DNA of 64,000 nucleotides from NCBI RefSeq assembly GCF_015350795.1, contig NZ_JADKSH010000005.1:186001-250000 (forward strand), read 5' to 3'. The position numbers were made by a program, and so were the translations under genes. A model generated the notes under the pieces. It ran no database searches and was not told the DNA's origin. It saw nothing but the letters and a program-made list of their open reading frames with translations. The stretch comes from Microbacterium sp. VKM Ac-2870. GTDB lineage: Bacteria > Actinomycetota > Actinomycetes > Actinomycetales > Microbacteriaceae. Below are positions 24,519 through 34,030 of the stretch, piece after piece (the stretch's first letter is position 1; every line of letters begins with the position of its first letter).

Positions 24519-27310
24519 CGAGTTACGCCACCCGGATCCGCAGCCTCTTCGACGAGATCGACCGCACGCCGTGGGGCCCGCAGGAGCGCGCACTCGTGGC
24601 CGAAGCCGTCGCGCTGGCGCAGGAGAGCGGTGATGAGCGACTCGAGTACGAAGCGCGCATGCGCCAGACCTCCAGTGCGAACATGATCGGCGACACCGAC
24701 CTGATGCTGACCTCGTTCGCGTGGTGTCTGGCCCACCACGACAACGATCCGGAGCGGTTCCCGGCAGTCGTCGAGCCCGCCGGCGACCTGCTCTGGCAGT
24801 ACAAGTGGATGGCCGGTGCCCTGTCGAACTCGCCGGAGTTCGCGCCCACGCAGATCTCCGCGGTGCTCGACGACATGGACGATCACTACCGGCGCGCCGG
24901 CGTCGGGTCGTCGGGCGTGCTGATGGCGCGCTTCGAGGATGCCTGGTCGGCCGGACGGATGGACGAAGCGGCCGAACTTCAGCAGAAGCTGGAAGCGACG
25001 CCTCGCGACGACTACAGCCACTGCGATGCGTGCGTGCGCAGCCAGTTCGCCGGCTTCTTCGCCGAGACCGGACGTGAGGACGAGGCCATCCGCCTGGTGC
25101 AGGAAATGCTCGACGGCGGCTTCTCGTGCGGCGAGGAGCCCGAGCACGCCCTCGCGCGCATCCTGCTGCCCTACCTGCGTGCGGGAAAGCTCGACGACGC
25201 GCGCTCGGCGCACCTGCGCAGCTACCGGCTGGCCAAGGACAACGCCGCCAACCTCGCGATCATCGCCCACAACGTCGTGTTCTGCGCGGTGACCGGAAAC
25301 GAGGCGCGCGCGCTCGCGCTGGTCGAGAAGCACCTCCCCTGGCTCGTGCACGACGGCTTGGATGCCGCGGCGCACGAGACCGCCCTCGCCTCGTTCGCTG
25401 TCGGTCTCGACGCCGTGGCCACCGCGGGCCACCCCGATGCGCCCGTACGGGGATCGGACGCAGGTGAGCTGGTGAGCGTGTTCGGAGAACACGACGGGCC
25501 GTGGGGCGCGGCGGAACTGGCGGCGCGCGCGTGGCAGGAGGCGGAGAAGATCGCCGCCGCGTTCGATGCCCGCAACGCCACCGACGCCCATGCCCGTGAG
25601 CTCGCGAGGCTCCGCGAGGCGGCGACCGAACGCTACGACGTGCCGATCCGCTCGCACGAGTTCTCGACGCTCACCCCGGCAGAGGAGCCGCAGACGGCGC
25701 AGCAGCGCGTGCAGCGCGCTCTCCTGCTCAGCAGCGCCGGCTCCAGCGCCGCGATCGACGTCATCCGCTCCGCCCTTCCCGACGCCGCCGGCGACGACCG
25801 CGTGGCGCTCACCTCTCACCTGGTCTCCGCCCTCGTCTCGTACGGTCAGACCGACGAGGCGGCGGCGGCGCTCGCCGAACGACTCCCGGTGCTGCGCGCA
25901 GAGGGTCACGCCGTGCAGGCGGGCCTCGAGGAGAAGCTGGGGCTCGTGCTGTTCGGCGTCGATCTCGTGGAAGCGTTGCCGCGCGTCGAGGCCGAACTCG
26001 CCGCGCTCGGCGCCGAGCATCTCGCCCCGCGTGCAGACCTGCTGTCGACGATCGCGATCGGTCGGCTCTGGGCAGGCGAGCACGAGGCTGCGGCATCCAC
26101 CGGACATGGCGCCGCGGAGCTCTTCGCGCAGGCCGGCGACATCCGCCGCGCGCACGGGATGCGGCTCCTCGAAGCCGACGCGCGCTCCGCCTCCGGAGAC
26201 GGGGTAGGCGCAGCGGAGATTCTCGACGCGCTGTTGGCCGACCCGGCGGTCGACGACGGTCGCCGCGTTCGCACCCTGGTCACCCGCGCACGCCTGCACG
26301 GGGCCGCGGAGGAGTTCGCGGCCGGCGCGGCGGCGGCCGACGACGCCGCGCGGATCGCGGTGTCGATCGGCGTGGACGATGCCATGACCTCGGAGGCGTT
26401 CCTGCTCGCGGCCATGCTGCACGAAGACGCGGGCGCGCCGGCGGAGGCCGTCGGCCGTTACCGTGTCGCGGCCGAACGCCGTGACACGGCGGGCCTGCCG
26501 AGCACCGACGTGCGCTTCCGGCAGGGGCGCGCGATGCTCGCCGCCGGATACGCGGCCGAGGCCGTCGACACGCTGAACGACGTGCTCCGCGAAGAGAGCG
26601 AGAGCGGTGTCGAAGCGGCATCCCGCGCACTCACGGCGGCACTGCTCGCGCAAGCGCTCCAGGCTGCCGAGGAGTACGGCAACGCCGTCGGCGCCTGGTC
26701 GTATGCTGCCGATCTGCGCGAGGAGGCGGAGGATGCCGTCGGTCGCGCCTACGCCCTCGTGCAGCAGGGTCGACTGCTGGGCCGCTTCGGCGCCACCGAC
26801 GATGCGATCGAGGTGCTGACGGAGGCCGTGGGCATCGTCCGCGGCAACGACGACGAGGTGGGACTGCTGGCCGACGGGCTGCACACTCTCGCGCAAGCCC
26901 ACCAGCAGCGCGGCGATGACGAGGCGCTCGTCCTGATCGAAGAAGCGCTCGAGCTCGGCCGTCGCCACGACGCCGACTGGTTCGTGGCTGACGTCCTCGA
27001 CACCCGCGCCCGCCTGCACGCGTCGCGCGGTGAGGTCGACGCGGCGGTGGCCACGGCGCTGCACGCAGCCGACGGATTCGCCGGCGCGGGCGATATCGGC
27101 GGCGCGGGCGGTTCGGAACTGTTGGCGGCCAGGGTGCTGCGCGAAGCCGATCGCCCCGGCGACGCCGTCGCGCTGTACCGGGCCGCGTTCGACCACGCGA
27201 GCGAGATCGAACCGCTGCGCCAGACCGTCGCTCTCGAGCTCGGTGACGTGCTCGAGAGCCTCGGCCGGCACGCGGAGGCCGCCGAGGTGCGCGCCGTGCT
27301 GCCGGCCTGA
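24515..27310 (+). CDS. Large tetratricopeptide-repeat protein coupled to the HSP90-family gene
   Basis: This 931-residue protein has no signal peptide or membrane helix. It is almost wholly alpha-helical and Ala/Glu/Asp-rich, with many 34-residue TPR-like units, clearest from about residue 390 to the end (for example AEYGNAV-type AWSYAADLREEAEDAVGRAY and TDDAIEVLTEAVGIVRG). The N-terminal half is less regular and contains the motif HCDACVRSQFAGFF with two cysteines. There is no catalytic signature. The overlapping start with the HSP90-family gene suggests a client adaptor or scaffold, reminiscent of eukaryotic TPR co-chaperones, but this is inference. A perfect hairpin overlaps its stop codon. 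Confidence 0.82.
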   Translation: MTSYATRIRSLFDEIDRTPWGPQERALVAEAVALAQESGDERLEYEARMRQTSSANMIGDTDLMLTSFAWCLAHHDNDPERFPAVVEPAGDLLWQYKWMAGALSNSPEFAPTQISAVLDDMDDHYRRAGVGSSGVLMARFEDAWSAGRMDEAAELQQKLEATPRDDYSHCDACVRSQFAGFFAETGREDEAIRLVQEMLDGGFSCGEEPEHALARILLPYLRAGKLDDARSAHLRSYRLAKDNAANLAIIAHNVVFCAVTGNEARALALVEKHLPWLVHDGLDAAAHETALASFAVGLDAVATAGHPDAPVRGSDAGELVSVFGEHDGPWGAAELAARAWQEAEKIAAAFDARNATDAHARELARLREAATERYDVPIRSHEFSTLTPAEEPQTAQQRVQRALLLSSAGSSAAIDVIRSALPDAAGDDRVALTSHLVSALVSYGQTDEAAAALAERLPVLRAEGHAVQAGLEEKLGLVLFGVDLVEALPRVEAELAALGAEHLAPRADLLSTIAIGRLWAGEHEAAASTGHGAAELFAQAGDIRRAHGMRLLEADARSASGDGVGAAEILDALLADPAVDDGRRVRTLVTRARLHGAAEEFAAGAAAADDAARIAVSIGVDDAMTSEAFLLAAMLHEDAGAPAEAVGRYRVAAERRDTAGLPSTDVRFRQGRAMLAAGYAAEAVDTLNDVLREESESGVEAASRALTAALLAQALQAAEEYGNAVGAWSYAADLREEAEDAVGRAYALVQQGRLLGRFGATDDAIEVLTEAVGIVRGNDDEVGLLADGLHTLAQAHQQRGDDEALVLIEEALELGRRHDADWFVADVLDTRARLHASRGEVDAAVATALHAADGFAGAGDIGGAGGSELLAARVLREADRPGDAVALYRAAFDHASEIEPLRQTVALELGDVLESLGRHAEAAEVRAVLPA

Positions 27311-27321
27311 GCCGGCAGCAC
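27296..27321. terminator. Bidirectional terminator between TPR gene and aldehyde dehydrogenase gene
   Basis: GTGCTGCCGGC and GCCGGCAGCAC form an 11-bp perfect stem with loop CTGA. The loop overlaps the TGA stop of the TPR gene, and the stem lies between the converging genes. No T-run is present. Confidence 0.65.
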
Positions 27322-27329
27322 GCGCACGT

Positions 27330-28694
27330 TCAGCCGGCGATGCGGATCAGCTTCTTGTTGACGAACTCCTCCGCCGCCAGCAATCCCATCTCGCGGCCGG
27401 TGCCGCTGCGCTTGACACCGCCGAAGGGCAGCTCGGGCGAGTCGGCGAGGACGACGTTGACGTAGACCATGCCGGCATCGATGCGGTCGGCGACCCGCGC
27501 GGCCTGGTCGGGGTCGGTCGTGAACACGTACGAACCGAGACCGAACTCGGTGCCGTTGGCGATGCGGATGGCCTGGTCTTCGTCGCTCACGCGGTAGACG
27601 ACACCTACCGGCCCGAAGAACTCTTCGCGGTAGGCGTCCATGTCCTCAGTGACGCCGGTGAGGACGGTGCCCGGGAAGAAAGCACCGTCCCGCGTGCCGC
27701 CGGTGACGACGGTCGCCCCCTGGGCGACAGCCCGATCGACCTGGTCCTGCAGACGCTCCGCAGCGGCGAGCGACGACAGCGGACCCAGCACGGTGTCGTC
27801 GGCGAACGGGTCTCCGACGGTGGCCCCTTCGAGCGCGGCCGCGAACTTCTCCACGAACGCGTCGTACAGCTCGTCGGCCACGAGGAAGCGCTTGGCGCCG
27901 TTGCACGACTGGCCGTTGTTGTCCAGTCGTGCATCGACGGCGGCCTGCACCGTGGCATCCAGATCGTCGGTGGAGAACAGGATGAACGGATCGGATCCGC
28001 CGAGCTCGAGCACCACCTTCTTGAGGTTGCGGCCCGCGATCTCTGCGACGGCCGCGCCGGCACGCTCGCTGCCCGTGACCGAGACGCCGTGCACGCGCGG
28101 GTCGGCGATCACCTCGGCGGCTTGGTCGTTCGTGAGCCGTACATCGACGTACGCACCGGCGGGGAACCCGGCGTCGGCGTACATCTGCGCGATGGCCGCC
28201 GCCGATTCGGGGCATTGCGGCGCGTGCTTGAGCAGGATGGTGTTGCCGATCGCCAGGTTGGGCGCCGCGAAGCGAGCGACCTGGTAGTACGGGAAGTTCC
28301 ACGGCATGATGCCCAGGAGCACGCCGAGCGGCGACCGGCGGATCACGGCGGTGCCGTCGCCGAGGATGTCGATCGGGGTGTCACCGGTGATCTCGTCGAT
28401 GTGATCGGCGTAGTACTCGGTGATGTCGGCAGCGAAATCAACCTCGCCCTCGGCCGCGGCGAGCGGCTTTCCCATCTCGCGCACGATGATCGCGGCCAGC
28501 TCGTCGCGGCGCTCGCGGTGCAGCTCGGCGACGCGGCGAAGCAGCGCCGCGCGCTCCGCAGGCGCGGAGCTGCGCCCCCACGTGCGCGCCGCCTCGGCGG
28601 CAGCGGCGATGGCAGCCGAGACCTCTTCGGTCGTCGCGTCGGGGTAGGTGGCGAGGGTCTCGCCGGTGGCGGGGTTCACAACCGCGTACGTCAT
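27330..28694 (-). CDS. NAD(P)-dependent aldehyde dehydrogenase (succinate-semialdehyde or 4-aminobutanal type)
   Basis: The 454-residue enzyme has the catalytic Glu230 in LELGGSDPF, nucleophile Cys264 in [10 protein letters not shown] and the cofactor motif [10 protein letters not shown]. It resembles the short SSADH group (GabD2/Sad-like), which oxidises succinate semialdehyde. Because the operon also needs an enzyme for 4-aminobutanal, produced by the putrescine oxidase, either substrate is possible. The ATG at 28694 follows a GAACGGAGAACG leader; an earlier in-frame ATG would add 42 Ser/Pro-rich residues. It is the last gene of the putrescine/GABA operon, 34 nt after gabD. Confidence 0.87.
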   Translation of the reverse strand: MTYAVVNPATGETLATYPDATTEEVSAAIAAAAEAARTWGRSSAPAERAALLRRVAELHRERRDELAAIIVREMGKPLAAAEGEVDFAADITEYYADHIDEITGDTPIDILGDGTAVIRRSPLGVLLGIMPWNFPYYQVARFAAPNLAIGNTILLKHAPQCPESAAAIAQMYADAGFPAGAYVDVRLTNDQAAEVIADPRVHGVSVTGSERAGAAVAEIAGRNLKKVVLELGGSDPFILFSTDDLDATVQAAVDARLDNNGQSCNGAKRFLVADELYDAFVEKFAAALEGATVGDPFADDTVLGPLSSLAAAERLQDQVDRAVAQGATVVTGGTRDGAFFPGTVLTGVTEDMDAYREEFFGPVGVVYRVSDEDQAIRIANGTEFGLGSYVFTTDPDQAARVADRIDAGMVYVNVVLADSPELPFGGVKRSGTGREMGLLAAEEFVNKKLIRIAG

Positions 28695-28728
28695 CGTCGT
28701 TCTCCGTTCGTCTCGGGTCGGGTGGGGG

Positions 28729-30186
28729 TCAGGTGGCGGGGACGAGGGTGTACTTCGTGGAGAGGTACTCGTGGATGCCTTCGAGCCCGCCTTCGCGGCC
28801 CATGCCGGACTGCTTGACACCGCCGAACGGCGCGGCCGCGTTGGAGACGACGCCCACGTTCAGGCCCATCATGCCCGTATCGAGGCGATCGATCATCCGC
28901 AGGCCCCGAGCGAGGTCTTCGGTGAACACGTACGACACAAGGCCGAACTCGGTGTCGTTGGCGAGACGCACACCCTCGTCCTCGTCGGCGAACGTCGTGA
29001 TGGCGAGCACCGGCCCGAAGATCTCCTCACGGAGGATGTCGCTTCCTGCGGCGACATCGGAGAGCACCGTCGGGGCGTAGAAGCTGCCCGCCCCCTCGAC
29101 GGATTCGCCGCCGGTGAGCAGGCGCGCTCCGCGGGCGACGGCATCCGCGACCAGCGCTTGGGTGCCCTCGACGGCCTTGCGGTCGATGAGTGGACCGATC
29201 TGCACACCGTCTTCGGTGCCGCGGCCCACGCGCATCTCGGCGACGCGCGCGGTGACGCGGCGAGCGAACTCCGCCGCGACGGGCTCCTGCACGATGAATC
29301 GGTTGGCCGCGGTGCAGGCCTGGCCGATGTTGCGGAACTTGGCGAGCATGGCCCCGTCGACCGCCTTGTCGAGGTCGGCGTCGTCGAACACGACGAACGG
29401 CGCGTTGCCGCCCAGCTCCATCGACACCCGCAGCACGCCCTCGGCAGCCTGGGCGATGAGCTTCTTGCCGACGGGCGTCGAACCGGTGAAGGAGAGCTTG
29501 CGCAGACGGGGGTCGGAGATGATCGGCGCCGACAGTGCGCCCGAGTGCGTGGTCGTCACCACGTTGACCACACCGGCGGGCAGCCCCGCCTCGACGAGCA
29601 GCTGCACGAAGGCGAGCGTCGTCAGCGGGGTCAGCTCGGCGGGCTTGACCACGACGGTGCAGCCTGCGGCGAGCGCTGGGGCGATCTTGCGCGTCGCCAT
29701 CGCCAGAGGAAAGTTCCACGGGGTGATGAAAAAGCACGGACCTACCGGGCGCTGACTGATCAGCATGTGCCCGGTACCCTCCGGGTTGGACCCGTATCGG
29801 CCGGCGACGCGCACCGCCTCCTCGCTGAACCAGCGGAGGAACTCTCCCCCGTACGTGACTTCGCCGCGGGACTCCGCCAGCGGCTTACCCATCTCCAGCG
29901 TCATCAGCAGAGCGAACTCTTCGGCCCGCTCGGTGAGCAGGTCGAACGCCCGGCGCAGGATATTGCTGCGGGTGCGGGGCGGGGTCGCCGCCCACTCCTC
30001 CTGCGCCGCCACGGCGGCATCCAACGCGCGGATGCCGTCTTCCGGCGAGGCATCGGCGATCTCGAGCAAGGTGTCGCCGGTTGCGGGATCCTTCACCGGA
30101 AAGGTCCCCGCCGATCCGTCGACCCACTCGCCGCCGATGAACAGCTGGCGGGGGGTCTTTTCGAGCAGTGTGCTTTCACTGATCAA
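28729..30186 (-). CDS. gabD: Succinate-semialdehyde dehydrogenase
   Basis: The 485-residue protein has the full-length GabD form. Glu257 (MELGGNAPF) and Cys291 (GQACTAANRF) are the catalytic pair, ITPWNFP and LSFTGSTPVGK frame the cofactor site, and the family C-terminus GGVKQSGMGREGG is present. It oxidises succinate semialdehyde to succinate, feeding the TCA cycle. The start overlaps the permease stop as ATGA. Two aldehyde dehydrogenases in one operon fit the two successive aldehydes of putrescine breakdown; this one is the better SSADH match. Confidence 0.9.
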   Translation of the reverse strand: MISESTLLEKTPRQLFIGGEWVDGSAGTFPVKDPATGDTLLEIADASPEDGIRALDAAVAAQEEWAATPPRTRSNILRRAFDLLTERAEEFALLMTLEMGKPLAESRGEVTYGGEFLRWFSEEAVRVAGRYGSNPEGTGHMLISQRPVGPCFFITPWNFPLAMATRKIAPALAAGCTVVVKPAELTPLTTLAFVQLLVEAGLPAGVVNVVTTTHSGALSAPIISDPRLRKLSFTGSTPVGKKLIAQAAEGVLRVSMELGGNAPFVVFDDADLDKAVDGAMLAKFRNIGQACTAANRFIVQEPVAAEFARRVTARVAEMRVGRGTEDGVQIGPLIDRKAVEGTQALVADAVARGARLLTGGESVEGAGSFYAPTVLSDVAAGSDILREEIFGPVLAITTFADEDEGVRLANDTEFGLVSYVFTEDLARGLRMIDRLDTGMMGLNVGVVSNAAAPFGGVKQSGMGREGGLEGIHEYLSTKYTLVPAT

Positions 30187-31742
30187 CGTGCGGCCTCCTT
30201 CAGGCGACGGGTGCTGGCCGGGGCATCCATCGAGAGCGTCTCACCACGGAAGAACGCGGGGCGCCGGATGAACTGGCCGACCATGAGGACGATGCCCACC
30301 ACGATGATGAGCATGCCGAGGATGAAGACGATACCGACGCCGCCGACGTTCGCGCCCGAGCCGTAGGCGGGGTCGATCGAGTCACTGAACGTCGTGAAGA
30401 ACAGGATCGCCAGGATGACGCCGCCCACCAGCGGAAAGAGCAGCGTGAAGAACACGTTGCGCACCGAGTCGAACCACTGCTTGCGGAAATACCAGACGCA
30501 CGCGAACGCCGTGATGCCGTAGTAGAAGCAGATCATCATCCCGAGGGTGAGGATCGTGTCCCACAGGGTGTTCTCACTGACGACGCGCATCACGGCGTAG
30601 AACGCGGAGGCGACGATGGCGGAGACGATCGTCGCGAAACCGGGCGTGAAGAAGCGCGGGCTCACCCGGGAGAACGCGGGAGGCAGTGCTCCGTAGTGCC
30701 CCATCGACAGCAGTGTGCGCGCCGGCCCGACGAACGTGGACTGCAACGAGGACGCCGACGAGGTGAGCACGGCCAGCGAGACGAGGAAGGCCAGCGGTCC
30801 GAGGATCGGCCCGGACAGGTGGAAGAAGACGTTGCTCTGGATGGCTTCGTTGCCGAGCCCCAGCTCTCCGGTGCCCACACCCGCGTACATGATCATGGCG
30901 ACCGCGAGCAGGAGGTAGATCGAGACGATCGTGAGCACCGTGATGGTGGCGGCGCGTCCCGGGGTCTTCTCCGGGTCTTTGGTCTCCTCGTTCATCGTGA
31001 GGGTGACATCCCACCCCCAGAAGATGAAGATCGACAGCGACAGACCCGCGGCGAACGCGCTGAAGGAACTGACCGCGAACGGGTTGAACCACCCGATGTC
31101 GAACGGATGGACGTCGAAGCCCTTGCCACTGACCGCCTCGACGATCGCCGCGATCGCGAAGAAGACAAGCACAGCGACCTGGAACGTGACGAGCACGTAC
31201 TGCAGCTTCTGGGTGGTCTGCATATCGCGATAGGAGATGAAGGTCGCCGCCAGCATGAACAGCAGGCAGACGCCGACGTTCACCCACGTGTTGCCGGCCA
31301 GATCGGCGATCTCGGCGTTGCCGGTGACCTGCGACAGCAGCAGGAACAGGAAGTCGACGGCGACACCGGCCAGGTTCGACAGGACCAGGATGGTGGCCAC
31401 CACGAGGCCCCACCCGGCCATCCACCCGATCCACGGGCCGAACGCGCGGGAGGCCCACGTGAAAGAGGTACCGGCATCGGGCATGCGGTTGTTGAGCTCG
31501 CGGTAGCCGAAGGCGACGAGGAGCATCGGGATGAAGCCGACGAGGATGATCGCCGGCACCTGCGCGCCGACCTCGGATGCCGTGGGGCCGACAGCCGCGG
31601 TGAATGTGTAGGCCGGCGCAATGCAGGAGATTCCGATGACGACGGCGCCGAGCAGTCCGATCGTGCCGGCGCTGAGGCCCTTCTTCGACAGGCCTCCGGC
31701 GGCCTCGGCGATCGGCGGAGCGGATGCGGAGGGTGCGCTCAT
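30183..31742 (-). CDS. APC-superfamily amino acid/polyamine permease
   Basis: The 519-residue protein has about 12 predicted helices and the APC-family helix-1 motif (GLLGAVVIGISCIAPAYTF), YRELNNRMPDAGTSFTWASRAFGPW near helix 2-3, and a helix-6 region with SIFIFWGWDVTLTMNEET. It imports amines or amino acids with a proton. Position between the catabolic genes suggests putrescine or GABA as substrate. Its start is coupled to the stress-protein stop by 4 nt and its own stop to gabD. Confidence 0.87.
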   Translation of the reverse strand: MSAPSASAPPIAEAAGGLSKKGLSAGTIGLLGAVVIGISCIAPAYTFTAAVGPTASEVGAQVPAIILVGFIPMLLVAFGYRELNNRMPDAGTSFTWASRAFGPWIGWMAGWGLVVATILVLSNLAGVAVDFLFLLLSQVTGNAEIADLAGNTWVNVGVCLLFMLAATFISYRDMQTTQKLQYVLVTFQVAVLVFFAIAAIVEAVSGKGFDVHPFDIGWFNPFAVSSFSAFAAGLSLSIFIFWGWDVTLTMNEETKDPEKTPGRAATITVLTIVSIYLLLAVAMIMYAGVGTGELGLGNEAIQSNVFFHLSGPILGPLAFLVSLAVLTSSASSLQSTFVGPARTLLSMGHYGALPPAFSRVSPRFFTPGFATIVSAIVASAFYAVMRVVSENTLWDTILTLGMMICFYYGITAFACVWYFRKQWFDSVRNVFFTLLFPLVGGVILAILFFTTFSDSIDPAYGSGANVGGVGIVFILGMLIIVVGIVLMVGQFIRRPAFFRGETLSMDAPASTRRLKEAAR

Positions 31743-32629
31743 CGTCGAGCCTCCTCGGAGTGCGAACGGGTACGGGGAACGACGATCACCGGGACGGTGA
31801 TCTCGTGGAGCATCTTGGCCGCCGTCGAGCCGAGGAACAGGCGACGCGGTTGGGCGAGGCGGCTCGATCCGACGAGGGCGACCTCACCGGGCTGCCAGTC
31901 GAGGTAGGAGACGGCTTCCTCGATGCTGTCGCCGGCGGCCACCGTGACATCGGTGTGCAAGCCCGCGGGCAGCTCGGCGCGGGCGGCGGCGAGGACCTCG
32001 TCGGCCCGGGTGGTGCCGGCGACACGGATCGCCGCCGTGTCTGCCGAGGGCGGCAGATCCACCGGAAGCAGTGACAGCAGTCGCACCGGCACACCGGCCG
32101 CGGCGGCGAGTTCGGCCGTCTCGGCGATGAGCGCATCGGCCCCCGGACGGACGCCGATCGCCACCGTCACCCGCGTGATGCCCGTCTCGGGTGCGACCTT
32201 GCGCGCACCACGCGGCACCAGCACGACCGGCACATCCGACGAGTGCAGCAGTTCGGTGGTCGTCGATCCGAGCCGGTGGCGTCCTCGCGACGCGCCGTCG
32301 GCGGCGCCGACCACGATGTACGAGGCGGCGAGCTCATCCGCCACCGCGATGAGCCCCTCCGCGAACGACTCCGCAGTCCGCACATGCGCGTGCGCGACCA
32401 CCTCGGCCGGGATCCGGTCGATGGCCTGCGCGATCCACGTCTGCGCCTGGGCGTGCAGGTGACGCTCGTACCCGGCATCCGGAGGGGTGATCACACTGCG
32501 ATCGCCACGCGGCAGGATGATCGCGACATCCAGAACGGCGTCGACGGCCGCCGCCAGGCGCGCGGCGAAAGCCACCGCATCGCGCCCGGGCTTGGTGGCG
32601 GTGTACCCGACGACGACGTGCCCGCTCAT
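31739..32629 (-). CDS. Universal stress protein with two UspA domains
   Basis: The 296-residue protein is a tandem of two UspA units. The first (1-150) starts VVVGYTATKPGRDAVAFA and contains the nucleotide-binding-like VGAADGASRGRHRLGSTT, the second (about 152-290) ends VGSSRLAQPRRLFLGSTAAKMLH. Both retain the G-2x-G-9x-G(S/T) ATP-type loop. Its place inside a catabolic operon, coupled by 4-nt overlaps on both sides, suggests a role under amine metabolism, perhaps tied to the H2O2 and aldehydes formed by the putrescine oxidase. That link is inference. Confidence 0.88.
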   Translation of the reverse strand: MSGHVVVGYTATKPGRDAVAFAARLAAAVDAVLDVAIILPRGDRSVITPPDAGYERHLHAQAQTWIAQAIDRIPAEVVAHAHVRTAESFAEGLIAVADELAASYIVVGAADGASRGRHRLGSTTTELLHSSDVPVVLVPRGARKVAPETGITRVTVAIGVRPGADALIAETAELAAAAGVPVRLLSLLPVDLPPSADTAAIRVAGTTRADEVLAAARAELPAGLHTDVTVAAGDSIEEAVSYLDWQPGEVALVGSSRLAQPRRLFLGSTAAKMLHEITVPVIVVPRTRSHSEEARR

Positions 32630-33987
32630 GCGTGGATCTCGTCGAGGATCTGCGACGCCGCCAATCGCCCCATCCGGATGGCGCCGTCGACGTGCTGGTA
32701 GCCCGCTCCGGCCATGTCGCTGCAGGCGAAGTGGATCGGTCCGACCGGCGTGCGCAGGTCGGCTCCGTAGCGGTGCAACCCGCCGAGGTCGAAGGATGCC
32801 GCGTACGCTCCGCGCGTCCACTCCTCGCTGCCCCAGTCACTCTCGTAGTAGACGACCGGGTTCTTCGCCTCGGGGCCGTAGTAGTGACTGAGCGACTCGA
32901 GGATGCGCTCCTTGCGCTCTGCGGCGCTGAGGCGGAAGAGATCGTCGGCCGTGCGGTCGGAGACGAAGCCCACGAGGGTGCCGCGCTCGTCGCCGTGGTT
33001 GGTGTTGTCGTAGGCCTCGTGCGACAGCTCGTACGGGCTGAATGCCGTGCCCGAGAGCCCCTTGTCGCGCCAGAACGGCGTCTCGTAGACCGCGTGCACC
33101 TTGATGACGAAGCCCATCGAGATGTGCTGGTGCATCTGGTGCTGCAGCCGCGGCAGCGGCGGCACGAACGAGATCCGGTTGTAGAGCACGGGTGCGAGCG
33201 CGAGAATCGCGTGTCGCGCGCGCACGGTCACGCCTTCGGCGATCGCGACGACGCCCTCGCCCGCGGAGTACTCCAGGGTGCGCACCGGCTGACCGAGGAA
33301 CACGTCGCCGGCGAGGCGTTCGGCGAGCAGCAGCGGCACCTGCTGCAGGCCGCCGACCACGCGCTTGTCGAGGATGAAGTCGGCGTCGACGAGATTCGTG
33401 TAGCTGCCCGCGGATGCCGCCATCAGCAACGACTGCAGCAGCGAGAACGAGTGCGTGGGCTTGGTGAGCATGGCCGAGCCGGTCGGGAAGGCGAGGTTGC
33501 GGATCGCCTCGTCGTCGTCGGTCTGCGCGTGCAGCCAGGCGTCCCACGACACGGTGTCCCACGCGGCGGCGTTCGGGTGCGCCCAGGGGCGGTCGGGATC
33601 GATCTCGGCGACCATCTCGTCCAGGCGTGCGGTGACGTCGGCGATGATCTTCTCGGTCTCCGGGCTCACCGGGAACATGTCGCCGGTGAAGCGGTGTGCG
33701 GTGCCGTCGGGACCGACGTAGACGCTGTCGCCTTCGCGATAGCGGTCGAAGGTCTCCAGCCCCAGCTCGGCGATGGTTTCCTTCAGGGCGTCCTGATCGG
33801 GAGACACCCACTGGCCGCCGATCTCGAGCATCGCCCCCTCGATGGTGTCGGTCCACAGGCGACCGCCGACGCGGTCGCGGGCTTCGAGGACCGCGACGGA
33901 CAGCCCGGCCTTCTTCAGCTGGTTGGCAGCGGTCAGGCCGGCGGCTCCGGCGCCGATGACGACGACGTCACGGGTGATCTCGGTCAT
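32626..33987 (-). CDS. puo: Flavin monoamine oxidase, probably putrescine oxidase
   Basis: The 453-residue FAD enzyme opens with VVVIGAGAAGLTAANQLKKAG (dinucleotide fold), then ARDRVGGRLWT and EIGGQWVSPDQ, and ends with the FAD-contacting GAGYQHVDGAIRMG stretch. It matches the actinobacterial putrescine oxidases (Kocuria/Rhodococcus type), which convert putrescine to 4-aminobutanal with release of ammonia and H2O2. The surrounding gabT, gabD and permease genes support the substrate. ATG at 33987 follows an AGGAGAACC ribosome-binding site. It is second in the operon, 43 nt after gabT. Confidence 0.87.
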   Translation of the reverse strand: MTEITRDVVVIGAGAAGLTAANQLKKAGLSVAVLEARDRVGGRLWTDTIEGAMLEIGGQWVSPDQDALKETIAELGLETFDRYREGDSVYVGPDGTAHRFTGDMFPVSPETEKIIADVTARLDEMVAEIDPDRPWAHPNAAAWDTVSWDAWLHAQTDDDEAIRNLAFPTGSAMLTKPTHSFSLLQSLLMAASAGSYTNLVDADFILDKRVVGGLQQVPLLLAERLAGDVFLGQPVRTLEYSAGEGVVAIAEGVTVRARHAILALAPVLYNRISFVPPLPRLQHQMHQHISMGFVIKVHAVYETPFWRDKGLSGTAFSPYELSHEAYDNTNHGDERGTLVGFVSDRTADDLFRLSAAERKERILESLSHYYGPEAKNPVVYYESDWGSEEWTRGAYAASFDLGGLHRYGADLRTPVGPIHFACSDMAGAGYQHVDGAIRMGRLAASQILDEIHA

Positions 33988-34030
33988 GGTTCTCCTTGCT
34001 CGGTATCCCAGAAAGTCGTGCGACGAGTGT

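Noticed and set aside
24464..27271. 935-codon open frame on the minus strand opposite the TPR gene
   Set aside because: Antisense to a coupled, well-supported gene; composition rich in Arg, Gly, Val and His with no recognisable fold.
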